This document shows positions 20,827-29,742 of a stretch of 64,000 nucleotides of DNA, piece after piece. Source of the stretch: Psychromarinibacter sediminicola (GTDB taxonomy: Bacteria > Pseudomonadota > Alphaproteobacteria > Rhodobacterales > Rhodobacteraceae); contig NZ_JARGYC010000003.1 of NCBI RefSeq assembly GCF_029168335.1, positions 1 through 64,000 of the forward strand, in the 5' to 3' direction. The notes beneath the pieces are model-generated. The model made no database searches. It had not been told where the DNA came from and was given only the letters and a program-made list of their open reading frames with translations. Both the position numbers and the translations under genes were made by a program. How positions within the stretch are numbered: position 1 is the first letter of the stretch; each line of letters starts with the position of its first letter.

Positions 20827-21156
20827 TCAGTGCGGCGCGGTCGCCGAGAACAGGTGGATCACCAGGATACCGCCCAGGATCATCGCGATGCCGAGGATCG
20901 CGGGCAGGTCGAGCCGCTGGCCGAAAGCAACATAGCCGATGATCGCGATGAACACGATGCCGAGCCCCGACCAGATGGCATAGGCCACGCCGACCGGTAT
21001 CGTGCGCAGCGCCAGGGCCAGCAGGTAGAAGGCGACCGCATAGGCCACGGCCACCACGACCGACGGCACGAGGCGGGTGAACTGCTGGCTGGCCTGCAGC
21101 GCCGTCGTGCCGATGGTCTCGGCGGCGACGGCGAGGACGAGATACAGGTAGGTCAT
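20827..21156 (-). CDS. SMR-family multidrug/guanidinium exporter (EmrE/QacE-like)
   Basis: This 109-residue protein has four predicted membrane helices. The conserved membrane-embedded Glu lies in the first helix (LVLAVAAETIGTTAL, about residue 13), and GVAYAIWSGLGIVFIAIIGYVAFGQ is the SMR signature. It works as a dual-topology dimer exchanging protons for cationic drugs, or for guanidinium in the Gdx subtype. The pattern GTTALQAS resembles the drug-exporter (Qac) type more than Gdx. It stands upstream of typA on the same strand. Confidence 0.88.
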   Translation of the reverse strand: MTYLYLVLAVAAETIGTTALQASQQFTRLVPSVVVAVAYAVAFYLLALALRTIPVGVAYAIWSGLGIVFIAIIGYVAFGQRLDLPAILGIAMILGGILVIHLFSATAPH

Positions 21157-21259
21157 GGCGCGCTCCTTTGACGGGGGCGTAGCCGCTGAATTCGCAGGGG
21201 GAAAGGGAATTCACTCGCCTCGCCGCTCGTGTAGTCTGGCGGGAAAGAAGGAGGACCGC

Positions 21260-22282
21260 ATGCAGGATTCGGAAAAGCGCGCAGAAGCCCTGCTGGCGCG
21301 GCTGGAGCGCGGCGGGCTGGTGATCGACGGGGACGTGCATATCAGCGACCCGGCCGCGCTGCCCGACTGGCAGGAGCGGCGCCGCGCCGAGGATCCGAAC
21401 TATTTCCACGGGCGCACGATCTCGGCCGAGGACGCGGTCGCCGAGATGGACGCGGCCGGGGTCGACATGGCGCTGGTCTGGCAGAATCCGGCGGCCACGA
21501 CCTACGGCAATGATCCCTGCGCGAATTACCATGCGCTGCTGGAGGCCAACCGCTATATCGCCGAGGCCGCGGCGCGCTATCCCGACCGCTTCATCCCGGC
21601 GGGCTGGACCGACCCGAAGGCGCTGGGGCTGCAGCACGCCTGCGACCTTGTCGACCGGCTGACCGGCGAGATGGGCATGGCCATCGTCAAGATGAACCCG
21701 GCGCAGAACGCCTTCCGCATGGCCTCGGAGCCGGTGATGCGCGTGGTCGAGCATATCGTTGCGCGCGGCGCGGTGCCGGCGTTCCATTTCGGCGCCGACA
21801 CGCCCTATACCCCGGCCGAGGATCTGCGCGCGCTGGCCGAGGCGTTTCCCCAGGTGCCGGTCATCGGCGTGCATATGGGCGGCGGCGGGGCCGCCTATCC
21901 GGACGCGGACGAGACCTATGCCAAGGCGCGGCAATACGGGTTGGAGGTGCCGAACATCTTCTACATCCTGTCGGCCAAGCGCGACACGCATATCGAGAGC
22001 GACCTGATCGCCTATACCGCCGCCGGCCCCGAGGCGGCGGCGCGGATCGCCTGCGCCTCGGATGCGCCCTATGGGCGGATGGCGTGGAACTTCGGCGGCT
22101 TCCGGGCGATGTTCGACACGCTGCGCGCCGGCGTCCCGCCCGATCCGCGGCTGGCGCCGGGGATGTTCACCGACGCGGTCGTGGCCGGCTATATGGGCGA
22201 CAACCTGGCGCGGCTGGCGGCCGGGGCGCTGCGCGGCTGGCTGGCGCAGCGGGCCGATACCCGCGCGGCCGATGCGGGGTGA
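21260..22282 (+). CDS. Amidohydrolase-2 family protein
   Basis: This 340-residue TIM-barrel metal-dependent hydrolase or decarboxylase is of the amidohydrolase-2 group. DGDVHIS at about residue 25 corresponds to the usual HxH region, but only one His is present there, so the first metal site is altered. Further conserved points are IVKMNP, VPAFHFGADTP, GVHMGGGG and ACASDAPYG (Asp). Substrate unknown. AAGGAGG lies directly before the ATG. It is convergent with the icd side, and the remnant of a membrane protein gene lies just beyond its 3' end. Confidence 0.75.
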   Translation: MQDSEKRAEALLARLERGGLVIDGDVHISDPAALPDWQERRRAEDPNYFHGRTISAEDAVAEMDAAGVDMALVWQNPAATTYGNDPCANYHALLEANRYIAEAAARYPDRFIPAGWTDPKALGLQHACDLVDRLTGEMGMAIVKMNPAQNAFRMASEPVMRVVEHIVARGAVPAFHFGADTPYTPAEDLRALAEAFPQVPVIGVHMGGGGAAYPDADETYAKARQYGLEVPNIFYILSAKRDTHIESDLIAYTAAGPEAAARIACASDAPYGRMAWNFGGFRAMFDTLRAGVPPDPRLAPGMFTDAVVAGYMGDNLARLAAGALRGWLAQRADTRAADAG

Positions 22283-22290
22283 GGCTCAGG

Positions 22291-22500
22291 CGCGATGTAG
22301 CGGTCGCGGCGGTGGTTGAAGGCGATCACCAGGTTCAGCACCACCGCGCCCAAAAGCGACCACAGCACGACCGGCACCGGGAACAGCAGAAAGCCCGCGG
22401 CGAAGATGACGGCGTCGGCGATCAGCTGGACATAGCCGGCGCGGAAGCCGGTGGTGTCCTGCACCAGCGGCGCGACGACTCCGAGCCCGCCTCCCGTGCC
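22291..22500 (-). pseudogene. Truncated YitT-family membrane protein remnant
   Basis: On the minus strand the reading frame starting GTGGGLGVVAPLVQDTTGFRAG and ending AVVLNLVIAFNHRRDRYIA looks like the last 70 or so residues of a YitT-family membrane protein. The family typically continues to an Asn-His-Arg ending like this one. The first roughly 130 residues are missing: upstream comes the end of icd in another frame. No proper start or ribosome-binding site is visible and the frame runs on into the antisense of the amidohydrolase gene. It appears to be a deletion relic. Confidence 0.5.
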
Positions 22501-22516
22501 GTCCGGGGCAGGCCGA

Positions 22517-23731
22517 TCAGCCCGACAGCGCCTTGTTCAGATTCGCGTCGATCTTTTCCAGGAACCCCATGGTGGTCAGCCAGCCCTGGTCGGGCCCCAC
22601 CAGCAGCGCGAGGTCCTTGGTCATGTGCCCGTCCTCGACCGTCTGGACCACCACGCGCTCCAGCGTCTGGGCGAACGACATCAACGCGATGTTCTCGTCG
22701 AGCTTGGCGCGGTGCTTCAGCCCGCCGGTCCAGGCGTAGATCGAGGCGATGGAGTTGGTCGAGGTCTGCTTGCCCTCCTGGTGCTGGCGGTAGTGGCGGG
22801 TGACCGTGCCATGCGCGGCCTCGGCCTCGACGATCTTGCCGTCGGGCGTCATCAGCTGCGACGACATCAGGCCCAGCGAGCCGAAGCCTTGCGCCACAGT
22901 GTCGGACTGCACGTCGCCGTCGTAGTTCTTGCAGGCCCAGACGAATTTCCCGTTCCATTTCAGCGCGCAGGCGACCATGTCGTCGATCAGCCGGTGCTCG
23001 TACCAGATGCCGGCCTCCTTGAACCTGTCGGCGAACTCGGCGTCGAAGATCTCCTGGAACAGGTCCTTGAAGCGGCCGTCATAGGCCTTGAGGATGGTGT
23101 TCTTGGTCGACAGATACACCGGCCAGCCGAGGTTGAGCCCGTAGTTGAACGAGGCGCGGGCAAAGTCGCGGATCGACTCGTCCTGGTTGTACATGCCCAT
23201 GTAGACGCCGGCATCGGGGGCGTCGTAGACGTCCTTCTCGATCACCTCGCCGTCGGCGCCCTCCCATTTCATGGTCAGCTTGCCGGCGCCGGGAAAGTGG
23301 AAATCGGTCGCCTTGTACTGGTCGCCGAAGGCGTGGCGGCCGACGACGATGGGCTGGGTCCAGCCGGGCACCAGGCGCGGCACGTTGCGGCAGATGATCG
23401 GCTGACGGAACACGACGCCGCCCAGGATGTTGCGGATCGTGCCATTGGGGCTGCGCCACATCTTTTTCAGCCCGAATTCCTCGACCCGCCCCTCGTCGGG
23501 GGTGATGGTGGCGCATTTCACGCCGACGCCGATCTCCCTGATCTTCTCGGCGGCATCGACCGTGATCTGGTCGTCGGTGCGGTCGCGCTCCTGGATCGAC
23601 AGGTCGTAATAGAGCAGGTCGATGTCCAGATAGGGCTCGATCAGCTTCTTCTTGATGAAGTCCCACATGATGCGGGTCATCTCGTCCCCGTCGAGCTCGA
23701 CGACGGGGTTGTCCACCTTGATCTTGGTCAT
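22517..23731 (-). CDS. icd: NADP-dependent isocitrate dehydrogenase
   Basis: This 404-residue enzyme oxidatively decarboxylates isocitrate to 2-oxoglutarate in the TCA cycle. It is of the eukaryote-like dimeric type: start [21 protein letters not shown], substrate loop [16 protein letters not shown], metal site [29 protein letters not shown], and cofactor region [12 protein letters not shown]. The internal Met before TKIKV was taken as start; five more residues would come from an upstream ATG. It is monocistronic. Confidence 0.97.
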   Translation of the reverse strand: MTKIKVDNPVVELDGDEMTRIMWDFIKKKLIEPYLDIDLLYYDLSIQERDRTDDQITVDAAEKIREIGVGVKCATITPDEGRVEEFGLKKMWRSPNGTIRNILGGVVFRQPIICRNVPRLVPGWTQPIVVGRHAFGDQYKATDFHFPGAGKLTMKWEGADGEVIEKDVYDAPDAGVYMGMYNQDESIRDFARASFNYGLNLGWPVYLSTKNTILKAYDGRFKDLFQEIFDAEFADRFKEAGIWYEHRLIDDMVACALKWNGKFVWACKNYDGDVQSDTVAQGFGSLGLMSSQLMTPDGKIVEAEAAHGTVTRHYRQHQEGKQTSTNSIASIYAWTGGLKHRAKLDENIALMSFAQTLERVVVQTVEDGHMTKDLALLVGPDQGWLTTMGFLEKIDANLNKALSG

Positions 23732-23898
23732 GGGGCCTCCGGGCATGTCTGAATCGCGGCTTGCAGGCGTCTTAGCGGAAACGGCTGCCCCGGGGAAGGC
23801 GGTATGCCACGGTATACGGAATGCGGTTCGCCTTTAAGTTGGGCCGCTCAAGGCGCCTGTGGTATTGTCCGGACAGTACTGGTTAGAGGTGTTTGCTC

Positions 23899-25017
23899 AT
23901 GAAACGTATTGCCATCTTCTGCGACGGAACCTGGAACCGCGCAGATGCCAGATTTCGTACGAACGTAATGGAACTGTCCCGCGCCGTTTTGCGAACGGAG
24001 GAGGACGGGATAACGCAACAGGTGATCTATGTGGCGGGCGTCGGGACCGGCCGGGGTACCTCGCGCGCGTCTCGATGGCTGGACAAGCTGACGGGCGGCG
24101 CCTTCGGCTGGGGCTTGGCCCAGAACATCGAGGAGGCCTATTGGCACCTGGCGTTCAACTACGAACCGAACGACGAGATATTCCTGTTCGGCTTCTCGCG
24201 GGGGGCCTTCACGGCGCGGTCGCTGGCGGGGTTGATCCGGTCCTGCGGCATTCCGCCCGTGGAGAACATCCAGCGGATTCCCGAAGCGATGAGGTCCTAC
24301 GAAGCACGTGGGCCGGAGAACCATCCCGATGCGCCGGGCTCGCTGAAATTTCGGGCGGAGTTCTCTCCCAGGGTGGCGACCAGCAAGCGTGACGTCGACT
24401 ACCGCGAGGAGGAAGGGTTCGGCGCGGCGATCCAACTGGAACTCGCCTATCTTGGCGTCTGGGATACGGTGGGCTCCCTTGGCGTGCCAAATCAGCTCAT
24501 GATCAGCAAGCACTGGAACCGCAAGTACCAGTTTCACAACCTCAATCTGTCCCGCAGCGTCGCTTCGGCCAGGCACGCCGTCGCGGTGGATGAACGACGC
24601 AAGAACTTCATGCCGGCGTTGTGGGACAACCTCGACGACCTGAACGGCGACAGAGAGGGCGTGGCGCGGGACTATCAGCAGCTCTGGTTCCCGGGCGATC
24701 ATTCGGCGATCGGGGGCGGCGGCGACAACAAGGCGTTTTCTGCGAAGACGCTGGAATGGGTGGCCGAGGGCGCGACGAGGCAGGGTCTGCGATTCAATAC
24801 GGCCATGCTGGACGAGTTGACGGAACCTGCGGACGCATTCGGGGATGTCCGGGGGTCGACAGAGCCACCATCGTGGCTGGGGCGGGTTCTGCGGTGGTCC
24901 TCGGCGGACCGCGATCCGCCGGACCACCGAGGCGTCCTTGCCGAGTTCACGACCTTGCGGCTGAATGAGGACAGAAGCTACCGGCCGAAAACGCTAGAGC
25001 CGTTCTGGCCGGAGTGA
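23899..25017 (+). CDS. DUF2235 alpha/beta hydrolase (Tle1-like phospholipase family)
   Basis: This 372-residue protein is of the DUF2235 family, which includes type VI secretion lipase effectors of the Tle1 group as well as housekeeping members. It opens with RIAIFCDGTWNR. The nucleophile elbow is FGFSRGAFTAR (Ser100), LGVWDTVGSLGVP carries the probable catalytic Asp, and WFPGDHSAIGGGG carries the His. No VgrG, PAAR or immunity gene lies nearby, so an effector role is not supported by context. Codon use is less GC-biased than its neighbours. A TGTCCGGACA palindrome (23866-23875) lies in the upstream gap. Confidence 0.8.
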   Translation: MKRIAIFCDGTWNRADARFRTNVMELSRAVLRTEEDGITQQVIYVAGVGTGRGTSRASRWLDKLTGGAFGWGLAQNIEEAYWHLAFNYEPNDEIFLFGFSRGAFTARSLAGLIRSCGIPPVENIQRIPEAMRSYEARGPENHPDAPGSLKFRAEFSPRVATSKRDVDYREEEGFGAAIQLELAYLGVWDTVGSLGVPNQLMISKHWNRKYQFHNLNLSRSVASARHAVAVDERRKNFMPALWDNLDDLNGDREGVARDYQQLWFPGDHSAIGGGGDNKAFSAKTLEWVAEGATRQGLRFNTAMLDELTEPADAFGDVRGSTEPPSWLGRVLRWSSADRDPPDHRGVLAEFTTLRLNEDRSYRPKTLEPFWPE

Positions 25018-25110
25018 TGACAGCGTCTTTGAGTGCAGCAGGGGGCAACCGCGGAACCTGACCGGTCAGGCGGCGTTGAGGTCGCGAAAGCCGCGAAAGG
25101 AGACGACCCC

Positions 25111-25287
25111 ATGGACCTGATCCGCATCATCCTTGCCATCATCCTGCCCCCGCTCGGCGTGTTTCTGCAGGTAGGGCTGGGCAAGCATTTCTGGCTGAAC
25201 ATCCTGCTGACACTGCTGGGCTATATCCCGGGCATCGTGCATGCCGTCTGGATCATCGCCAGGGTGCCGGAGCATCGCCCGGCCTGA
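25111..25287 (+). CDS. YqaE/Pmp3 family small membrane protein
   Basis: This 58-residue proteolipid has two membrane helices. The pattern IRIILAIILPPLGVFLQVGLGKHFWLNILLTLLGYIPGIVHAVWII matches the UPF0057/Pmp3 family, small stress-linked plasma-membrane proteins that influence membrane potential. AAAGGAGA precedes the ATG. A GC-rich inverted repeat at 25305-25336 followed by CATTCTT may terminate it before the convergent alpha/beta hydrolase gene. Confidence 0.88.
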   Translation: MDLIRIILAIILPPLGVFLQVGLGKHFWLNILLTLLGYIPGIVHAVWIIARVPEHRPA

Positions 25288-25356
25288 CCGGAGCGGGCCT
25301 CGCGAAGGGCCGGCCCGTCACGGGGCCGGTCCATTCTTACCCGGACGTCGCGGCGG

Positions 25357-26010
25357 TCAGCGCGTCGATTCCGTCAGCCGCCGGCGCACGTAATCGTCGA
25401 CGACGCCGATCATCTGCTCCATATGCGGGTCCTCGAAGAAGTGGCCCGCGCCTTCCACCTCTCGGTGGGTGACGGTGATGCCCTTCTGCTCGTGCAGCTT
25501 GTCGACCAGCGCATAGGTGTCGCGCGGCGGCGCCACGCGGTCGGCCGAGCCGTTGACGATGAGGCCCGAAGACGGGCAGGGGGCGAGGAACGAGAAGTCG
25601 TACATGTTCGCCGGCGGCGAGACCGAGATGAAGCCGGTGATCTCCGGCCGCCGCATCAGAAGCTGCATCCCGATCCACGCGCCGAAGGAGAACCCGGCGA
25701 CCCAGCAATGCTTGGCGTTCTGGTTCATCGACTGCAGGTAGTCGAGCGCCGAGGCGGCGTCGGACAATTCGCCCACGCCCTGATCGTATTCGCCCTGGCT
25801 GCGCCCGACGCCGCGGAAGTTGAACCGCAGCACCGTGAACCCCATGTTGAAGAAAGCGTAATGCAGGTTGTAGACGACGCGGTTGTTCATCGTGCCCCCG
25901 AATTGCGGATGCGGGTGCAGGATGATGGCGACGGGCGAGTCCTTGGTTTTCTGGGGATGATAGCGGCCTTCGAGCCGGCCCTCAGGGCCTGGGAAGATTA
26001 CCTCGGGCAT
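25357..26010 (-). CDS. Alpha/beta hydrolase (YfhR/dienelactone-hydrolase-like)
   Basis: This 217-residue cytoplasmic alpha/beta hydrolase has an oxyanion-type HPHPQFGGTMNNRV segment, FNFRGVGRSQGEYD, the nucleophile elbow VAGFSFGAWIG, a late Asp in NGSADRVAPP and a His in GAGHFFEDP. Its natural substrate is unknown. It is divergent from iscR and shares the upstream region holding the TTAGAA-N3-TTCTAA dyad, so it may be controlled together with the suf genes. This neighbour is commonly seen beside iscR in Rhodobacterales. Confidence 0.82.
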   Translation of the reverse strand: MPEVIFPGPEGRLEGRYHPQKTKDSPVAIILHPHPQFGGTMNNRVVYNLHYAFFNMGFTVLRFNFRGVGRSQGEYDQGVGELSDAASALDYLQSMNQNAKHCWVAGFSFGAWIGMQLLMRRPEITGFISVSPPANMYDFSFLAPCPSSGLIVNGSADRVAPPRDTYALVDKLHEQKGITVTHREVEGAGHFFEDPHMEQMIGVVDDYVRRRLTESTR

Positions 26011-26048
26011 TCTTTTCCTCTTATCATCGGCTCCGACCGCTTCCTTTC

Positions 26049-26085
26049 TTGACTGTTTTCGTCAGACACCTTAGAACAATTCTAA
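26049..26085 (+). promoter_or_regulatory. iscR promoter with overlapping dyad operator
   Basis: TTGACT (26049-26054) and TAGAAC (26072-26077) are separated by 17 bases and make a good sigma-70-type promoter. The perfect dyad TTAGAA-CAA-TTCTAA (26071-26085) covers the -10 element, so a bound regulator would block RNA polymerase. IscR autoregulation or another iron/Fe-S responsive control of the Rhodobacterales type is the natural reading. Confidence 0.7.
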
Positions 26086-26165
26086 TCCGGTGTTGCAGCA
26101 GCGGGCCGCACTGGGTCAGAGTGCAGTTAATGACCGCGCGGCAATAGGTCAATGGAGGGTGCGCC

Positions 26166-26645
26166 GTGAAACTGTCGACGAAGGGCCGGTATGCAATGGT
26201 CGCGCTGGCTGATCTGGCGCTGGAGGGGCCGGAGCGGCTGTCCTCGCTCGGGGACCTGTCGAAGCGGCAGCGGATCTCCTTGCCGTATCTGGAGCAGCTG
26301 TTCGTCAAGCTGCGCCGCGCCGGGCTGGTGGAGTCGGTGCGCGGGCCGGGCGGCGGCTATCGCCTGGCGCGGCCGGCCTCCGAGATCCGGGTGGCGGATG
26401 TGCTGGGCGCCGTGGACGAGACGGTGAGCGCGATGCATACCGGCGCCGGCGCCTCGGGCGGGCTGTCGGGGACCAAGGCGCAGTCGCTGACCAACCGCCT
26501 GTGGGAAGGCCTGTCGGCGCATGTCTACGTGTTCCTGCACCAGACGCGGCTGTCCGATGTGGTCGAGAACGACCTGGCGCCGTGCCCGGCGGTGCCGACG
26601 CTGTTCTCGGTCGTGGACGAGGCGTCGGAGGCGGAAGAGGCGTGA
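26166..26645 (+). CDS. iscR: Rrf2-family regulator IscR, cysteine-poor form
   Basis: This 159-residue winged-helix regulator heads the suf operon. The N-terminal MKLSTKGRYAMVALADLAL, recognition helix region ISLPYLEQLFVKLRRAGLVES and wing GPGGGYRLARP are standard. Classical IscR has three cysteines and a His at about 92-107 that hold a [2Fe-2S] cluster. Here that stretch (VSAMHTGAGASGGLSGTKAQS) has none, and the only cysteine is Cys140. Unusual cluster ligation has been reported for the Rhodobacter sphaeroides protein, so loss of cysteines need not mean loss of function. A dyad operator lies on its own promoter. Confidence 0.9.
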   Translation: MKLSTKGRYAMVALADLALEGPERLSSLGDLSKRQRISLPYLEQLFVKLRRAGLVESVRGPGGGYRLARPASEIRVADVLGAVDETVSAMHTGAGASGGLSGTKAQSLTNRLWEGLSAHVYVFLHQTRLSDVVENDLAPCPAVPTLFSVVDEASEAEEA

Positions 26646-26673
26646 ACGCGCCTGCGGCGCGTGCCTGCGGCGC

Positions 26674-26697
26674 GCGTATTTGGAACGAGAAGAAGCC
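26674..26697 (+). repeat. TATTT-N6-AGAAGAAG extragenic motif
   Basis: This motif sits in the short gap between iscR and the desulfurase gene, right after two direct copies of CCTGCGGCGCG (26651-26674). The same arrangement occurs in reverse orientation at 6617-6640. It may be an RNA processing or stability element. Confidence 0.4.
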
Positions 26698-26709
26698 TGG
26701 GAGCTTGAG

Positions 26710-27756
26710 TTGACCGACCGCGTGTATCTCGACTGGAACGCGACGGCGCCTTTGCGGCCCGAGGCGCGCGAGGCGGTCTGCGCGGCGCTGGACGTCGCGG
26801 GCAATCCGTCCTCGGTCCATGCCGAGGGGCGGGCGGCCAAGGCGATCGTCGAGCGGGCGCGCGGGCAGGTGGCGGCGGCCTTCGGGGCGGAAGGGGCGGA
26901 TATCGTGTTCACCTCCGGCGCGACCGAGGCGGCGGCGCTGGGGCTCGCGGGCCGCGGGCTGATCGGTGCGGATGTGGAGCATGACGCGGTGGCGGCGTGG
27001 ATCGACCCGGTGCTGCCGGTGGACGCATCGGGCCGCGTTCACGTGAAGGACGCCGCGCAAAGCGTTCTGCAGGCGGCGAATTCCGAGACCGGCGTCGTGC
27101 AGGACCTGCCCGAGGGTCTGGCGCTGTGCGACGCGACGCAGGCCTGGGGCAAGCTTCCCGTCGCGTTCAATTGGATGGGCTGCGAGATGGCGCTCGCCTC
27201 GGCGCACAAGCTGGGGGGGCCGAAGGGCGTGGGCGCGCTGATCGTCAGGCGCGGCACCGACCTGGAGGCCCGGCTGAAAGGCGGCGGCCAGGAGATGGGC
27301 CGGCGCGCCGGCACCGAGAACGTCGCCGGCATCGCCGGGTTCGGCGCCGCGGCGGAGGCGGCGGCGCGCGATCTGGCCGACGGCGTCTGGGCGCGGGTGG
27401 AAAAGTTTAGAAATATTCTAGAGAACGGGATTGAGGCTGCCGCGCCAGAGGTTATCTTTGCCGGAAAAGATGCATCGCGGCTGCCGAATACCTGCTGCTT
27501 CGCGATTCCGGGCTGGAAGGGCGAGACGCAGGTGATGCAGATGGACCTGTCCGGCTTCGCCATATCGGCGGGTTCGGCCTGTTCCAGCGGCAAGGTCCGG
27601 GCCAGCCGCGTGCTGCGCGCCATGGGATACGACGACACGGTGGCGTCCTCGGCGATCCGGGTCTCGCTGGGACCGGCCACGACGGAGAATGACATCGGGC
27701 GTTTCATCGACGCCTGGACCGCGCAATACCGGAAGTTCCGGGCCCGCGCGGCGTGA
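26710..27756 (+). CDS. Cysteine desulfurase, class I (IscS/NifS-like)
   Basis: This 348-residue PLP enzyme removes sulfur from cysteine for Fe-S assembly. [18 protein letters not shown] is the N-terminal hallmark, [11 protein letters not shown] carries the PLP lysine, and [17 protein letters not shown] holds the persulfide cysteine in a class I type loop. It is shorter than IscS (about 400). TTG was taken as start, with GGAG seven bases upstream. The operon also has a class II SufS, so both types coexist. A markedly AT-rich patch at about 27400-27480 contains a copy of the iscR-type dyad. Confidence 0.9.
   Translation: MTDRVYLDWNATAPLRPEAREAVCAALDVAGNPSSVHAEGRAAKAIVERARGQVAAAFGAEGADIVFTSGATEAAALGLAGRGLIGADVEHDAVAAWIDPVLPVDASGRVHVKDAAQSVLQAANSETGVVQDLPEGLALCDATQAWGKLPVAFNWMGCEMALASAHKLGGPKGVGALIVRRGTDLEARLKGGGQEMGRRAGTENVAGIAGFGAAAEAAARDLADGVWARVEKFRNILENGIEAAAPEVIFAGKDASRLPNTCCFAIPGWKGETQVMQMDLSGFAISAGSACSSGKVRASRVLRAMGYDDTVASSAIRVSLGPATTENDIGRFIDAWTAQYRKFRARAA
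27407..27421. promoter_or_regulatory. Internal dyad resembling the iscR operator
   Basis: TTAGAA-ATA-TTCTAG lies inside the desulfurase coding sequence and matches the dyad on the iscR promoter in both arms except for the last base. The surrounding 80 bases are unusually AT-rich and use codons rare in neighbouring genes. It may mark an internal regulatory site ahead of sufB; no clear -35 was seen. Confidence 0.4.
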
Positions 27757-27775
27757 GGGAAAGGAAAGGCCGAGA

Positions 27776-29326
27776 ATGGCAGACGTGCAGGACACTCAAG
27801 TCAAGGACAGCCAGGTCAAGGAAGGCGTGGACCAGGAGACGGTGGACGCCGTCCGCTCGATGGCCGGCAAGTACAAGTACGGCTGGGAAACCGACATCGA
27901 GATGGACTATGCCCCGAAGGGCATCGACGAGGACATCGTCCGCCTGATCTCGGAAAAGAACGGCGAGCCGGAGTGGATGACCGAGTGGCGTCTGGGCGCC
28001 TATCGCCGCTGGCTGGAGAAGGAAGAGCCGAACTGGGCGATGGTCGAATATCCGCGGATCGACTACCAAGAGCAGTATTACTACGCCAAGCCCAAGTCGA
28101 TGCAGGAGAAGCCCAAGTCGCTGGACGAGGTGGATCCGAAGCTCCTGGAGACCTACGAGAAGCTGGGCATCCCGCTGAAGGAGCAGATGATCCTGGCCGG
28201 CGTCGAGGGGGCCGAGAACGCCCCCGCCGAGGGCCGCGAGGCGGATCGCAAGGTCGCCGTGGACGCGGTGTTCGACTCGGTCTCGGTGGGCACGACCTTC
28301 AAGAAGGAGCTGGAGAAGGCGGGCGTCATCTTCTGCTCGATCTCCGAGGCGATCCGCGAGCATCCCGAGCTGGTGCAGAAGTATCTCGGCTCGGTCGTGC
28401 CGGTCAGCGACAACTACTTCGCCACGCTGAACAGCGCGGTGTTCTCGGACGGCTCCTTCGTCTACGTGCCGCCGGGCGTGCGCTGCCCGATGGAGCTGTC
28501 GACCTATTTCCGGATCAACGCCGAGAATACCGGCCAGTTCGAGCGCACGCTGATCATCGCCGACAAGGGCTCTTACGTGAGCTACCTCGAAGGCTGCACC
28601 GCGCCGCAGCGCGACACCACCCAGCTGCACGCGGCGGTGGTCGAGCTGGTCGCGCTGGAAGACGCCGAGATCAAGTATTCGACGGTGCAGAACTGGTTCC
28701 CCGGCGACGAGGAAGGCCGGGGCGGCATCTACAACTTCGTCACCAAGCGCGCCGATTGCCGGGGCGACCGGTCCAAGGTGATGTGGACCCAGGTGGAGAC
28801 CGGCAGCGCGGTGACGTGGAAATACCCGTCCTGCATCCTGCGGGGCAATGAATCGCAGGGCGAGTTCTACTCCATCGCGATCACCAACAACTGGCAGCAG
28901 GCCGATACCGGCACCAAGATGATCCATCTCGGCAAGGACACGCGCTCGCGCATCGTGTCGAAGGGGATCAGCGCCGGCCAGGCGCAGAACACCTATCGCG
29001 GGCTGGTCTCGGTGCATCCCAAGGCCACGAACGCGCGGAACTTCACGCAATGCGACTCGCTGCTGATCGGCGACAAGTGCGGCGCGCATACGGTTCCGTA
29101 TATCGAGGTGAAGAACAACTCCTCGCGCTGCGAGCACGAGGCGACCACCTCGAAGGTCGACGAGGATCAGCTGTTCTACTGCCGCCAGCGCGGCATGGAC
29201 GAGGAAGAGGCCGTGGCGCTGGTCGTCAACGGGTTCTGCAAGGACGTGCTGCAGGCACTGCCGATGGAGTTCGCGATGGAAGCGCAGCAGCTGGTGGCGA
29301 TCTCGCTGGAAGGCTCGGTGGGGTGA
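27776..29326 (+). CDS. sufB: Fe-S cluster assembly scaffold SufB
   Basis: This 516-residue core subunit of the SufBCD scaffold is where Fe-S clusters are built from persulfide and iron. Family blocks include [76 protein letters not shown] and [18 protein letters not shown], with the conserved cysteines. The N-terminal 20 residues ([14 protein letters not shown]) are a charged extension. GGAAAGG lies before the ATG, 19 nt after the desulfurase stop. Confidence 0.97.
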   Translation: MADVQDTQVKDSQVKEGVDQETVDAVRSMAGKYKYGWETDIEMDYAPKGIDEDIVRLISEKNGEPEWMTEWRLGAYRRWLEKEEPNWAMVEYPRIDYQEQYYYAKPKSMQEKPKSLDEVDPKLLETYEKLGIPLKEQMILAGVEGAENAPAEGREADRKVAVDAVFDSVSVGTTFKKELEKAGVIFCSISEAIREHPELVQKYLGSVVPVSDNYFATLNSAVFSDGSFVYVPPGVRCPMELSTYFRINAENTGQFERTLIIADKGSYVSYLEGCTAPQRDTTQLHAAVVELVALEDAEIKYSTVQNWFPGDEEGRGGIYNFVTKRADCRGDRSKVMWTQVETGSAVTWKYPSCILRGNESQGEFYSIAITNNWQQADTGTKMIHLGKDTRSRIVSKGISAGQAQNTYRGLVSVHPKATNARNFTQCDSLLIGDKCGAHTVPYIEVKNNSSRCEHEATTSKVDEDQLFYCRQRGMDEEEAVALVVNGFCKDVLQALPMEFAMEAQQLVAISLEGSVG

Positions 29327-29418
29327 CGCGCCCTGTGGCCGGATATCCCGCCCCTTGCGGCTGCGCGGTGGCGCCGGCGGGCGCCGGGCGGCCCTGACGC
29401 GCGGCGCGAGGCGATCCG

Positions 29419-29742
29419 ATGGTTGGGAATTCCGCGGAAGAAGGCGTGCTGCAGCAGCTCCGGCACCCGTCGCATTCGGACCCGGCGCGCATCGTGGCGC
29501 TGGCGGCGCTGGTGGCGGGCCTGCTGGCCGGGTGGGGTGCCTGGGCGTGGATCCCCGGGCTTGCCTTCGTTGGCGCGCTCGCATTCGGGCTGCTGGTCTG
29601 CATCGGGGTCGCCTGGACCCTGGGGCGCCGGGTCGCGGCGCAGGCAGAGGCCCGGCGGGGGGCCGAGTTGGAGGCACAGCGCCGGGCCGAGACGGCGGCG
29701 GCCGATCTGGCCCTGGCGCGCATGAAGGAGACCGGCAAATGA
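29419..29742 (+). CDS. Small membrane protein of the suf operon, unknown function
   Basis: I do not recognise a family. The 107-residue product has a polar start, two adjacent hydrophobic helices (about residues 25-42 and 45-65), and a charged alanine-rich tail (RRVAAQAEARRGAELEAQRRAETAAADLALARM) that should form a coiled coil in the cytoplasm. The stop overlaps the start of the cupin gene (ATGA), so it is translationally coupled within the suf transcript. Confidence 0.65.
   Translation: MVGNSAEEGVLQQLRHPSHSDPARIVALAALVAGLLAGWGAWAWIPGLAFVGALAFGLLVCIGVAWTLGRRVAAQAEARRGAELEAQRRAETAAADLALARMKETGK

Noticed and set aside
23899-25017. DUF2235 gene as part of a type VI secretion or defence locus
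   Set aside because: No VgrG, PAAR, Hcp, immunity or defence genes are adjacent; icd and a Pmp3-type gene flank it.
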